Shown here: positions 1-10,904 of the stretch, piece by piece
How the letters are laid out: the number at the start of each line of letters is the position of its first letter
How positions within the stretch are numbered: position 1 is the first letter of the stretch
NCBI GenBank assembly: GCA_024220525.1
Contig: JAMYWO010000007.1
Coordinates: forward strand, 193,675 to 251,503
DNA length: 57,829 bases
Direction: 5' to 3'
Source of the DNA: Cochliopodium minus
Lineage: Eukaryota > Discosea > Himatismenida > Cochliopodiidae
The notes under the pieces: generated by a model
What the model was told of the DNA's origin: nothing
Databases searched by the model: none
What the model saw: only the letters and a program-made list of their open reading frames with translations
Program-made: the position numbers and the translations under genes

Positions 1-115
1 TTTTATTTTTTATTTTTTATTTTTTATTTTTTATTTTTTATTTTTTATTTTTTATTTTTTATTTTTTATTTATTTTTATTTTTTAAACATTTTATTTTAT
101 TTATTTTTTTTTAAA
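1..115. repeat. T-rich heptamer microsatellite
   Basis: The window opens in tandem copies of a 7-base unit (six T and one A) that degenerate into general T-rich sequence. Similar runs recur inside introns throughout, for example around 2100-2160. It is most likely the end of an intron of the first gene. Confidence 0.85.
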
Positions 116-122
116 AAAAAAG

Positions 123-1908
123 AGTGTTGAAAACTGATCCAAAGGGAACTTTTGTCATCATAGATGCAGTCGGAGAACCAAATTCTGTTTACACCGTCAC
201 CAGATTCTGTGGATACTTTGACTTGAAACAATTAGCACCAATAGAAGGTAAAAAAAGAAAAACATTTTTTATTTTTTATTTATTTTTATTTTTTATTTTT
301 ATTTTATTATTTTAATTATTTTTTCACATTTTTTCACATTTTTTTTATTTCTTATTTTCTATTTTTTAGATTTTTATTTTTAGAATTTTATTTTTAAATT
401 TTTTATTTTTATTTTATTTTTTATTTTTATTTTTAAATTTTTGATTTTTTATATTTTAGATTTTTATTGTTACAATTTTTATTTCATTTATTTTTTAATT
501 TTTTTATTTTAAGGTGTGATGGTAACTGATGAGACAGTCTACAAGGGAACCTTCAAAGATGGGTCATTTGATGGGGAGGGAACTTTCCAGTTCAGCAATG
601 GTGTTTACTTTTCCAAAGAATGGAAGAAATCTCAATTCAGAAATGGAATTTTGGCTATGAGAGATGTAAAGATAATATTTTGAATTATTTTCAAATTAAT
701 TTCAAATATTTTAAATTATTTTAAATTATTTTTATTTAACAATTTATCAATTTAATTCAAATCATTTTTTAATATTTCAATTTTTTTCTTCATTTAATTT
801 TTTTCATTTTTTTTATTTTATTTTATTTTTCTTTTTTTAAAAAAATTATAGGGAGGATACTATGAAGGAGAATTTGAATAGTAAATTTTTTTTATTTTTT
901 TTTATTTTTTATTTTTTATTTTTTATTTTTTTATTTCTTTATTTTTTATTTTTTTATTTTTTTAAATTTGTTTTTAAAAATTCAATTGTTTTAATTATTT
1001 TATTTTAATATAACAATTTCTTCATAAAGCCTTGAGATGTGTGGAATGGGAAAATATGTTGCTGGAACGAATTACATCTTGGAAGGATACCACGAATGTA
1101 AAAAAATAAAAAATTATAAATAATAAAAAAATAAAAAAATAAAAATAAAAAATAAAAAATAAAATAAATAATAAAAAAATAAAAAAATAAAAATAAAAAA
1201 ATAAAAAATAAAAATTAAAAATTAAAAAATAAAAAATAAAAATTAAAAATTAAAAATAAACAATAATGAAATTATTTACATTTTTAAAAAGCTGGAGGAG
1301 GGGGAGAATGTTCTGGAGTGTGTAACATTACTGATCCTTCTGGTTTCAAATTAAAAACAACCTTTGAATTTGGTAACCATTTTTTTTTTTAAAAAATTGA
1401 AAATCAAAAAAATCAAATAAAAATTAAATTCTTTTTTAAATTTTTTTTTATTAATTTTTTTTTTTTTCATAAGGAAAAATTTCTGAGCCTCATGAGATCT
1501 TTCACCAAAAAGTGAATCCTTCTCTAAGAAAATGCAGTGAATTAAATTTATGGTAAATCTTTTTTGATTTTATTGTTATTTATTATTTATTTTTTTAATT
1601 TTTTTAATTTTTTTATTTTTTTAATTTTTTTTTGTTTTTTTTGTTTTTTTTATTTTTTTTATTTTTATTTTTTATTTTTTTGTTCAGTACCAGAGCTTAC
1701 ACCACCAAAGTCTTCTTTCCTCAAGTCATTCGTCACTGCGAGACTTGCAACATCACCATGGAACAAAACATGGGTTTGTGTGAAACTTGTATTAGAGTAA
1801 AAAAATAAAAATTTATTTTAATTTTTGTTTATTAATTATTTTTTGAAATTTAGGTTTGTCATAAAGGACACATAATTTCTGATGAAATTACTATTTCATA
1901 TGCGTACA
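123..1908 (+). CDS. MORN-like repeat protein with UBR-type zinc finger (partial)
   Basis: At least eight exons are visible: about 123-249, 514-666, 852-879, 1029-1097, 1292-1370, 1475-1552, 1687-1797 and 1855-1908. The second exon encodes a MORN-like unit (YKGTFKDGSFDGEGTFQFSNG) and the third GGYYEGEF, typical of beta-hairpin repeats that bind membranes or act as spacers. The last exons encode TRAYTTKVFFPQVIRHCETC, then CETCIRVCHKGHIIS, which resembles the start of a UBR-box finger that recognises N-degrons in E3 ligases. The 5' end lies outside the window. The 3' end is lost in the T-rich repeat holding the N at 2097; the expected later cysteines of the UBR box are not found. The domain calls rest on motif resemblance only. 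Confidence 0.6.
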
Positions 1909-2096
1909 TTTTTATTTTTATTTATCTTTATTTCATTTTTTAATTAAATTTTTATTTTTTAATTAAATTTTTAATTTTAATTTAACTTTATTTTTTTTAC
2001 ATTTTTTTATTTTTTTTACATTTTTTTATTTTTTATTTTTTATTTCAAATTTTTTATTTCAAATTTTTTATTTCAAATTTTTTATTTCAAATTTTT

Positions 2097-2097
2097 N
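2097..2097. other. Ambiguous base, likely assembly join
   Basis: A single N sits inside heptamer T-rich sequence exactly between the end of the MORN/UBR exons and the first visible GH30 exon. Both genes are incomplete on the side facing it, so sequence has probably been collapsed or lost here. Confidence 0.6.
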
Positions 2098-2213
2098 TTT
2101 TTTATTTTTTATTTTTTATTTTTTATTTTTTATTTTTTATTTTTTATTTTTTATTTTTTATTTTTTTTATTTTTATTTTTATTTTTTATTATTTTATTAT
2201 TATTTATTTTAAG

Positions 2214-4174
2214 CAACTCTCCGATGTGGTGGCAGCTGAAGAACAACAATCCCTCAGGAAATTTGATAGGAGCATACAACAACTTGGAAAGCAAATACGC
2301 CGCAGATCATGCAAGATATTTGGCCACTATCGCAAAATGGTCACAAAACTCTGATTGGGGATTCAATTTTACTTCAATCGAGTAAAACAAAATATTTTAT
2401 ACACAAATTTTTTTAATTATTTTCCTTTAAATTATTTTAAATTTTGTTAAATTTTTTATATGTTCTTTATTTTTTAAACTTAAATTATTGAAATCTTTTT
2501 TTTTTTTAAATTTTTTTTTAATATTTTAGTTAATTAAAAAAATTTATTTAAAATATTTTTAAATTATTAATTTTTTTCATTTTTAATAATTTTAATAAAG
2601 ACTTTTTAATGAACCATCTTCTGTGACTTGGTCAGCACTTGGAGCACAAGAAGGATGTCACTTTGGAACAACTTTCCAAAGCGAACTACTAAATTTTCTA
2701 AAAGAAGTGATGGAATCTCTTCAACTAGACACCAACTTACTTATCCCTACTTCCTCTGATGAAAACAATTATGACCAAGCACTTACCACTTGGTTTGAAT
2801 TAAACAATAATGCAAAAAAGTTTGTTTTTCGAAAAAATAGATTTCAAAATTTTCATTTATAATTTAAAATTAACATTTTTGTTTTATTTTAAATTTTTTT
2901 CTTCTTTTATTCAGTGTTTCAGTATATTTTTTTTTTGTTTAAAAAAAGGTTTCATTAAGATTTTTTCAATAATTTCTTTTAATATTTTCTTTCTATATTT
3001 TTAAATTTATTTAATTTTATTTTATTTATTTTTTTTATTTTCATTAAAATATTTTTATTTTACATTTTGAAAAAAGGTTTATTTTAAATTATTTAAAAGT
3101 TTCATAAAGAAATATAATACCCATGGTTATCAATATCAAGGAGGTCCCCGTGAGTCCATTCATTACGAAGTGGTAGAGTTAGGAGGGAAAATCCTGTGGA
3201 ACTCTGAATTTGGAGATGGAGATTCAACTGGTTCTAACCTTGCCATTTGTCTTGCAATGGATCTCAATTTTCTTCAAGTGTAAAAATAATAAAAAATTTA
3301 TTTTTAATCTTTATTTAAACTTATTTTTTAATTAACTTATTTTTATATTTTTAAATTTAATTTATTTTACTATTTTTATTTTTATTTATTTACTATTTTA
3401 CTATTTTTATTTTTATTTTTTAATTTATATTTAAATTTAAACTTATTTCTTTAAGATCTGCTTGGGTTTATTGACAAGCTTTGGTATTTGGTTTCTTTTT
3501 TTTCAAAAAAAAAAAAATTAATTTGATTTGATCGAAGGACATTCCTGGTTGGGGATTGATTGAAGTAAAAAAAAAAAAAAAAAATTAATTTCAAATTTTT
3601 TTATTTATTAAATTGGTTTTTTAGTCAGACATTTCTAATAAGACAATATACAAAGTTTCTCTAAAATATTATGTTCTCTGCCAATTTACTCGCCACATTC
3701 GCCCAGGAATGACCATTTTGACATCAAAAGATATTCCCTCCGTCTCAGAAACACCCTCCAATCTCTCCAAAAAGAAATACAAACAAAATATCTTTCATAA
3801 CGACTCTCATCCTTACAAAATTGGATTTTTTTCGAGATGGAAAGATGATTTAGATGTCTCTCCTATTACTGTAGGTGAAAAAAAAAAAAAATTTATTTTT
3901 TTTTTTTACATTTTTATTTTAAATAGGTGCAATGGACAGTTCGAATAAAATTTTGGTTGTTATTTTCATCAACAAAAATTCTGAAGATAAATTGATGCGT
4001 TTTGATTCTCAGTATCCATTTATTCCTGGAACACATCCTATGTACATCACTTCTTTCAATGAGACAAATAAATTAAGGTATCAAAGAAAAGATTTCACTG
4101 TATTCAATTCCACATCTTTTTCTTACAATGTTCCATCCAATGTTATAATAACATTTTCTGTTTCAATCAAATGA
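2214..4174 (+). CDS. GH30 family endo-1,6-galactanase-like hydrolase, 5' end missing, in-frame TGA
   Basis: Seven exons keep frame with each other: 2214-2381, 2601-2823, 3110-3279, 3456-3483, 3538-3564, 3625-3874 and 3927-4174. They carry the landmarks of subfamily-5 GH30 enzymes: NSPMWWQLKNN, LFNEPSSVTW with the acid/base Glu, ALGAQEGCHF, THGYQYQGGPR, ILWNSEFGDGD with the nucleophile Glu, then SAWVY-x-QAL, GWGLIE, CQFTRHIRPGM and a C-terminal beta-sandwich. The likely role is secreted hydrolysis of beta-1,6-linked galactan or similar polysaccharide. The N-terminal third, including any signal peptide, is missing. A TGA at 3472-3474 replaces the Trp expected in the AWVYWQ motif. Because TGA is the normal stop of many genes here, this copy is either a pseudogene or carries a sequencing error. 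Subfamily is from memory of the family. Confidence 0.7.
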
Positions 4175-4480
4175 AAAAAAAACATTTAAAAAGGATTTAA
4201 TGAAATTTCTTTAAAATTTCAAAGTTTTTAAAAAAAAAAAGCAAATAATGATCCTAGAAAATAATTAAACTAAAATTTTGAACATTCTTGAAAGATTGGT
4301 GATTATTATAGGGATATTTAGGTTGATATTAAAAAATTTTGTACCCCAATGACCAAGTGAAATCCCAAAATACTTCGCTTCTCTTTTTCGGAATATTAAA
4401 AAAAAATATATCACTTAATTTTAAAAATTATAAAAAATTATAAAAAATTATATAAAAAAAAAAAGATTCAATAAAAGACA
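4175..4480. promoter_or_regulatory. Spacer upstream of C1
   Basis: AT-rich spacer with no gene. A CGG triplet at 4389-4391 and A-tracts just before the C1 start codon are the only marked elements. Confidence 0.35.
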
Positions 4481-5601
4481 ATGGATATAATAAAGCCCAA
4501 AAAAGAAAAAAAAAGAAAAGAAATAGTTGCATGTCTCAATTGCAGGAAAAATCATAAAAAATGCGATGGAAAAAGACCATGCTTCCTTTGCATCAGAAAC
4601 AAAATAGAATGTGTTGAATTTGAAAAGAGGAAACCAATTGGGAGACCTTCCAAATCACTTAAATTAGCTGAAAATACAAAGAAATTCAATAATGGAAATA
4701 TCTTGAATGAATGCATCAATAAGACCTGTTCTAAATGTAATACTGTGATGGAGATAAGATCTAATTATTGTATAAATTGTGGAAATAATTTTAGAAGCGG
4801 AAATGGATCGGAAGATGAAAGATTAGTGATGGAATTGAAAAGATTGAGAGAAAAGAATATCCAATTGATGAATATCATCCATATTGATCACTTCAAAAGT
4901 AAAAATTTATAAAAAAAAATTAAAAGATAAATTAAATTTGAAAATTAAAAAATTGAAAAAAAAAAGCTAACCAAGTTTGGATGATGATTAAAATAGAGTA
5001 CCCCAAACCAGGAGAAATCGTTAAATACCCGATTTCATCATATGTGAGTCACGTAACACCCTTGTTCTCCAATTTACTAGGATATGATAATCTTAATAAC
5101 CTCTATTATCCTGATTTGCTTCCTAAAATGCATCATCAGGTGGTGGACTTTAAAAAAGCAAATATAAAGATAGAGTTGGTCGATGGACTTCCTACTCCCA
5201 AAATGGTTTATGTTGATCACATTTTTCTAAGGCATAAAGAGGGTCACTATGTAAAAATTGATGTAGAAACAAGCACTTACTTTGTAAATAATTTTTTTTT
5301 TATAAAAAAATAATCTTTAGAAGCGGAATTAAAAATTAATATTTTTTTGATTTTTTAGGATAATGAAATGGGTTTGCCAAGTTTTTGTTTTCTAAAGGTA
5401 AATCAAATCTCTTGTATGCGTGTAGAAGAGAAATTTCTCCCACCTAGAATATTTCCAGCTGATTTCAATTTCTATGGAAACCTTAACGTACCCGAATTCA
5501 TCAAACAAAACAAAAATTATGATCCTTTAGAATTCAATCCATGTCTTTCTTTAAATGATAATAATTTTGATGATCTGTTTGATAATCTTTTTAATAATTA
5601 A
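4481..5601 (+). CDS. C1: zinc cluster-ribbon-coiled coil-PAS regulator
   Basis: Predicted transcription factor of 325 residues, first and most canonical member of the array. Three exons: 4481-4898, 4967-5283 and 5359-5601. Residues 18-44 form the Zn2Cys6 cluster (Cys 18, 21, 28, 34, 37, 44, with His25 and KKCDG in the DNA-contact loop), followed by GRP at 54-56 as in AT-hooks. A ribbon CSKC...YCINCG lies near 83-101 and a coiled coil follows. Exon 2 is the PAS-like core (NQVWMMIK, LLGYDNLNNLYYPDLLPKMH, FLRHKEGHY) and exon 3 completes it and ends in NNFDDLFDNLFNN. Intron 1 is phase 1 after the coiled coil and intron 2 is phase 0 after TYF; both positions recur through the array. Nuclear DNA binding follows from the family; the ligand of the PAS domain is unknown. 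Confidence 0.85.
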
Positions 5602-5808
5602 TTAAAAGTGATCTGTATTTTTAGAAGAGTAAGTTTTTGCTAGTCATTAAAATCGATTAATTATCTGAAAATTTCTCTTTGAAGCGGAGTTTATTGTAAC
5701 TGATTTCAAAACTTCCTCTTGAAGGATGTATAAAAAAAATCAAAAAATAATAATTTTTTAACTATGATTTAAAAAATAAAAAAATACATTTGTAGAATTA
5801 GTTTCACA

Positions 5809-6940
5809 ATGTCCAAAATTAAAGATAAAAAGAAAGAAATAGTTGCATGTCTATATTGCAGAAAAAATCACAAGAAATGTGATGGAAACAGACCTTGTTT
5901 TCATTGCATAAGAAACAAAACAGAATGTGTAGAAAATGTAAAGAGGAAAGCAGTTGGAAGACCATCGAAATCACTTAAATTAGATGTTGAAATTACAAAG
6001 AAATTTAAAAAAGGAAAGATCCCCTCAAATAAAAAAGAACAAAGGAAATTGTCTTGTTATCATTGCAATATTGAAGCGCATCTTGGATCTTTTTATTGTA
6101 TAAACTGAGGAAATACAATCAGAAGCGACAGCGAAATAAAAAATGATAGATTGAAAATGAAATTAGATAAATTAAAGGATAAGAACAGAGAATTGATGAA
6201 TACAATCCAAATGAACAAGTCATACATAAGAAAAAATTTGAATTAAAAATTAATTTTTTTATTTTTTTGATTTTAGATACCAATCAAATATGGATGATGT
6301 GTCAACTAAATTTTCCTAAAGAAGATAAAATTATTTATCCAATTTCTTCAAAAGTTACTGATGTGTATCCTCTCTTATTGAACATGCTCGGTTACACAAA
6401 TTTGAATAATCTTTATTATCCTGACTTGCTCCCAAAAATACACCACAACCTTATCGATTTCAAGGAAGCGAACCTTACAATCCAATTTATAGATGGATTG
6501 TTCACTCCCAAGATCATATTTAATGATAACGTCTATCTCAAACACAAAGATGGTTACTTTCTTAATTTTGTTACAGAAACAAACTTTTACTTTGTAAGTT
6601 TAAAATTATTTTTGTTTTTTTTAAAAAAAAAGTTTTTAATTCATAGGATAATGTCAGTGGTTATCCAAGCTTTAGAATTTTGAAAGTAAATCAAGTTTCA
6701 AACCTTCATATTGATGAGCAAAGTCTCCCTAAAAAACTTTGTCCTTTGAAATTCCATTTCTTTGGAAGCAATACTTTGGAGATACCTGAGTTCATCAAAA
6801 GATACACCAACTTCATCCCAAATGATTTGAATCAAAATCTACAAACAAACTCTAATAGCAAATTTGTTGGAGAATTCAATTTTTTTGATCCCAGCTTTTT
6901 TTTTGAAAATATCTTTGATGATGATGTGAATTTTTTTTGA
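5809..6940 (+). pseudogene. C2: array member with disrupted first exon
   Basis: Exon 1 starts at 5809 with an intact zinc cluster (CLYCRKNHKKCDGNRPC) and VGRPSK patch. The ribbon then reads YCIN-stop-GN because TGA at 6106-6108 stands where Cys is encoded in the paralogues. The coiled coil continues in frame after it, but the usual splice donor (tcaaGTAAAA) is also gone near 6235. Exons 2 (6277-6593) and 3 (6647-6940) are fully open, with LLNMLGYTNLNNLYYPDLL and the tail ENIFDDDVNFF. The two lesions sit in the same exon, so the C-terminal half may have decayed little yet. A truncated product holding only the DNA-binding part is possible. The first ~168 bases are almost identical to C3. Confidence 0.75.
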
Positions 6941-7271
6941 ATCTTTAAGCCATATTAAATGTAATTTAGTTTAATCCATTTTAGAATTTAAATTTTTTTC
7001 AATATCCATCAAAGATCCAAATTTTGCAATTTTTATTCATTTTTTTCATATTCTCCTTTAAATTTCAAAATGTTTTTGGTTTTCTTATTTTTTGGTGGAA
7101 CGATTTTAGCTTAATATATTTTATTTTCTTTCCGTTTCTATATAATTTAACACTAATTTAAAAACCTCCTCTAAATATTCAGTGAAAAAAAAAAAAATAA
7201 TTTTAAAAAAAATAAGTGGAAAAAGATTAAAAAAAAAAAAAAAAATTTAAAACTAAACAAAAAAAAATATA
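6941..7271. promoter_or_regulatory. Spacer upstream of C3
   Basis: No gene seen. It holds a cctcctct pyrimidine box near 7165 and poly(A) tracts directly before the C3 ATG. Confidence 0.3.
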
Positions 7272-8458
7272 ATGTCTACCAAAATTCAAGATAAAAAGAA
7301 AGAAATAGTTGCATGTCTGTATTGCAGAAAAAATCACAAGAAATGTGATGGAAACAGACCTTGTTTTCATTGCATAAGAAACAAAACAGAATGTGTAGAA
7401 AATGTAAAGAGGAAAGCAGTTGGAAGACCATCGAAATCACTTAAATTAGCAGATGAAAAAACAAAGAAAATAAAAAATGGGAAATTTCCTGCAAATAAAA
7501 CAATTTCAAATACTAAGACTTGCCATCTTTGCAATTATGATATCCTTGTAGGATCTACTTATTGTATAAACTGTGGAAATACATTCCTCAATGAAAATGA
7601 AAAATTGAAAATGGAATTGGAAAAAATGAAGGAAAAGAATAGGGAATTGTCAAATATCATCGAAATGAATATGTTATCAAGTAAAAAATAAAAAAAATTT
7701 TTTTTTTATAATTTTTCTAAATAATTCAATTTTTAAATTAAAAAGCATCACAATTATGGATGATGTGTAAACTCAATTTTCCTAAAGAAGGAGAAGTTCT
7801 TACCTATCCAATTTCCTCATATGTTACAGATGTATCTCCTGTTTTATTGAACTTGCTTGGTTACAATAACTTAAATAATCTTTATTACCCTGACTTGCTC
7901 CCAAAGATTCACCAAAACGTAATCGATTTAAACAAAGAAAATATCACTATCGAATTCGTTGAAGGACTTGTCACTCCAAAAATGGTTTTTATGGATAACA
8001 TTTATCTCAAACACAAAGATGGTTACTTTGTTAATTTACTCACTGAAACAAACATTTACTTTGTAAATTCATAATTTTTTTAAAAAATTATTTTATTTGT
8101 AAACAAACTAAACTAATTAAAAAAAAAATTAAAGGATAGTCAAAATGGTCTTCCAAGTTTCCGAATTTTGAAGGTTAATCAAATTTCTAACTTTCATGTT
8201 GACGAGAAAAATCTCCCAGAAAGACTCAACCCTCTTACTTTTCATTTTTATTGTAACAGTTCTCTAGACTTGCCAGAGTTCATTAAAAGATACACAAACT
8301 ATGCTCCCTATGATTACAATCAAAATATATTTTCGAATACTTGTAATGGTGTGGCAACTACAATGGAAGATTTGAACTTTTTCAATAACTTTTCTTATGA
8401 TAATCTCTTTTTTGAAAACAACTTGTTGGAAAATGAAAATCTCTTTAATCTGTTTTGA
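7272..8458 (+). CDS. C3: zinc cluster-ribbon-coiled coil-PAS regulator
   Basis: Intact 349-residue member with the three-exon plan of C1: 7272-7680, 7746-8062 and 8135-8458. Cluster cysteines are at residues 15, 18, 25, 31, 34 and 41, followed by AVGRPSKSLK. The ribbon is CHLCNYDILVGSTYCINCG, and the coiled coil runs LKMELEKMKEKNRELSNII. The PAS part reads LLNLLGYNNLNNLYYPDLLP and YLKHKDGYF. The protein ends LLENENLFNLF. It is the closest intact relative of C2 immediately upstream, so the pair probably arose by local duplication. The start was chosen as the first ATG, which follows an A-rich leader as in the other copies. Confidence 0.87.
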
Positions 8459-8560
8459 AAGAAATTAAAAAATAAATTGTAAAATAAAAAATGATCCTTT
8501 ATTTAAAATTATTTTTTTTGTTGATTTTTAAAATCATTTTTAGTTGAAAATTATTTTATA

Positions 8561-8561
<1 letters not shown>

Positions 8562-8627
<66 letters not shown>
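8562..8627. repeat. 66-base poly(A) tract
   Basis: An uninterrupted run of about 66 A is followed by an AAAAG-type repeat, ending about 45 bases before the C4 start codon. Such tracts exclude nucleosomes and could mark the C4 promoter. A retroposed tail is less likely because the gene upstream keeps its introns. Confidence 0.85.
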
Positions 8628-8645
<18 letters not shown>

Positions 8646-8673
8646 TAGAAAAATAAAGAAAAAATAAAAAAAA

Positions 8674-10540
8674 ATGTTGAATACTAATGAAACAGTCGAT
8701 CAAATAAAAATAAAGGAAAAAAAAGAAATTGTTGCATGCTGTAATTATTCTTTATATTTAAAGTTTGATATAACCTGAATAATTCTCAAATTTTAAATAT
8801 AGTGAAATGCAGACAAAATCACAAGGTATTTAACTTAATTCATTTTTTTTTTTTCACTTTATAATTCTATTTATCGATAGAAATGTGATGGACAAAGGCC
8901 ATGTAAATTTTTTTTTTGGATTATGTTGAAAATATGATTTCTAATATCTGTTTATAATAGGTTATTTCTGCAAAAGAAAAGGATTTGAATGCTGCGATAA
9001 TTTAAAAAGAAAATCTGTAGGAAGGCCAAAAAAAGGTATTCAAAAAAAAAAACAATTCTTTTTTTGTGTATATACAGTATATCTAATATATTCAAAGAGA
9101 TGGATACTAATAAGACCAAAAGCAAAAAGATCAAAAAGATAATTTTGAAATGTATTAAATGCAATACCCCATATGATGAAAAGAAAGCCCAATTTTGTTA
9201 CAAATGTGGATTTAAGGTGTCAGATAAAACAGGATTGGAAAATAATAATAATAATTTGTTGGAGAATGAGAATAGGATGTTGAAGGAAAATAATGAAGAG
9301 CTCAAGTATTTGCTTCAATTACGAATGTTTGCTTGTAAAAAAAAAAAAAAAATTGAATGTGGAGGAAAAATATAAAATAAAAAATAATATAAAAGTTCCT
9401 CAAAAAAAAATTTTTTTTTTCAGCTAATTCATATAAATTATAATTTTAGCTAATCAAATGTGGTTCATAATGAAATTGTAAGATAAAATATGATTGTTTT
9501 AATAATTTCAAAATAATATTTCAAAATCAGAGTTTATCCACTTGATGGAGTGGTATCATGTAAAAAAAAAAAATTCTTGACAAACCTCAACCTTGATAAT
9601 TTTTTGTTTTTTGACAAAAAAAAATACAGATCCCATTCCTTCTTTTGTTTTGGAAGCTAGCAGTGCCTTATCGAATTGTAATACATTCCCAAACTAAATT
9701 TTAATATTAATATAAAACAAAACTTAAAGTGTTAGGATATCAAACAATGTCGAACTTGTAAGAAAAAAAAAGTTTGTCTTAAAATTCTTCTTTTTTTTGT
9801 TTAGTTATTTTATTTTATTTAATTTTTTTTTTAAAATTAATTTTTTTTTTAAAAAATCAGATATTATCCGAGCTTGGTCGCAAAGTGTCACCACACAATC
9901 CTCAACAAATCTAATTTCCTGATCAAAGTGGAAAGAGTTTCAGGACTATTGAACCCTAAAATGAGCTACAAAGACAATCTCTACTTGAAACACGCAAAGG
10001 GATATTTCATAGAAATGGAGATAGAATGTTCTATTTATTTCGTAATTATTATGTTTAATTATTCAATTAAAAAAAAAAAAATTTTTAATATTTTGATAGG
10101 ATTGTTTCACAAAATTGCCAAGTTTTAGAATGGTATTACAATATTTCTTTTTAAATAAATCTATATTTAACTAAATTTTTTTCTTTTTTTTTTTTTTAAA
10201 AAAGATTTACGTTCAAAAAATCAACAATTTATCTGTTGAAGAGAAATTGATCCCTAACGAACACATAATGGAAAATCTCACCTACTTATGCGATCAAAAC
10301 GATACCCTCCCTGACTTTGTCGAAAAATTCGTTCAAAAGCCACCATCCAATGACGATTGCTTGTCCTTTTCCAACAAAGACATTGTCAACACTCTTGACA
10401 AGTTAAGATATGAAGTCGTTTTGTACAAAGATCCCTCTCCTGTTGAAGTTCCTCAACAAAATTCTAATGGATTCTCAAAGGTTTTGAATCTTGATGGTGG
10501 TGATTTATTTGATGTCGAGAACTTTTTCAACTTTTTTTGA
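8674..10540 (+). CDS. C4: zinc cluster-ribbon-coiled coil-PAS regulator, 12 exons
   Basis: 368-residue member split into 12 exons: 8674-8740, 8803-8825, 8881-8902, 8961-9035, 9098-9334, 9450-9477, 9531-9559, 9630-9677, 9730-9757, 9861-10041, 10100-10132 and 10205-10540. Three introns cut the zinc cluster itself (CL, then KCRQNHK, then KCDGQRPC, then YFCKRKGFECC), and the second and third exons are only 23 and 22 bases. SVGRPKK follows. The ribbon is CIKCNTPYDEKKAQFCYKCG. Further introns split the PAS core before YPIPSFVLEASS, before LLGYQTMSNL and before YYPSLVAKCHH. The protein ends DLFDVENFFNFF. The extra introns are at positions shared with C10 and C14-C17, suggesting the three-exon copies lost them. 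Confidence 0.82.
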
Positions 10541-10904
10541 AAAGATTTTCTTTTTTTTTCTTGTAATTAAATTAAATTTCGTAGCATATATTATGGATTG
10601 AATTTAATTGGAGCATATCTTGTTGGTTTTATTTACTAAATTTTTATTTTTGGATATTTTTTTGAAGGGATGTTTTGGAGACTTTTGGAAACTTTTTCTT
10701 TTCCGGCAATTTATTAATTTATTATACTCCGAAAATGCCCGATATGTAGAAATTTGACAAGATAATCTATAGGGATTACAATAAACATTTTGGGCTATAT
10801 AAGTCTTAGATACCCAAAGTAGAAGAATGTTTATTCGAAAAAAATAACATTGATTGATAAAAATATAAAAAAAAAATAAAATTGAAAACAAAAGAAAATT
10901 ATAA
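10541..10904. promoter_or_regulatory. Spacer and likely TATA promoter of C5
   Basis: No gene. TATATAAG at 10796-10803 lies about 100 bases upstream of the C5 ATG. Three CCG/CGG triplets occur between about 10700 and 10750 (ttccggc, tccgaa, cccgat), which is notable in such AT-rich DNA because Zn2Cys6 factors typically bind CGG triplets. Confidence 0.45.

Noticed and set aside
2214-4174. MORN/UBR exons and GH30 exons as one gene
   Set aside because: No known protein joins these domains, the GH30 N-terminal part is missing, and an N in repeat DNA lies between them.
3472-6108. Reassignment of TGA to an amino acid
   Set aside because: TGA stands for Trp in the GH30 gene and for Cys in C2, which disagree with each other, and it is the natural stop of C2, C3, C4, C5, C10 neighbours and others. 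Separate lesions or errors explain it better.
8562-8627. Poly(A) tract as the tail of a retroposed gene
   Set aside because: The adjacent upstream gene C3 keeps both introns and no target-site duplication was recognised.
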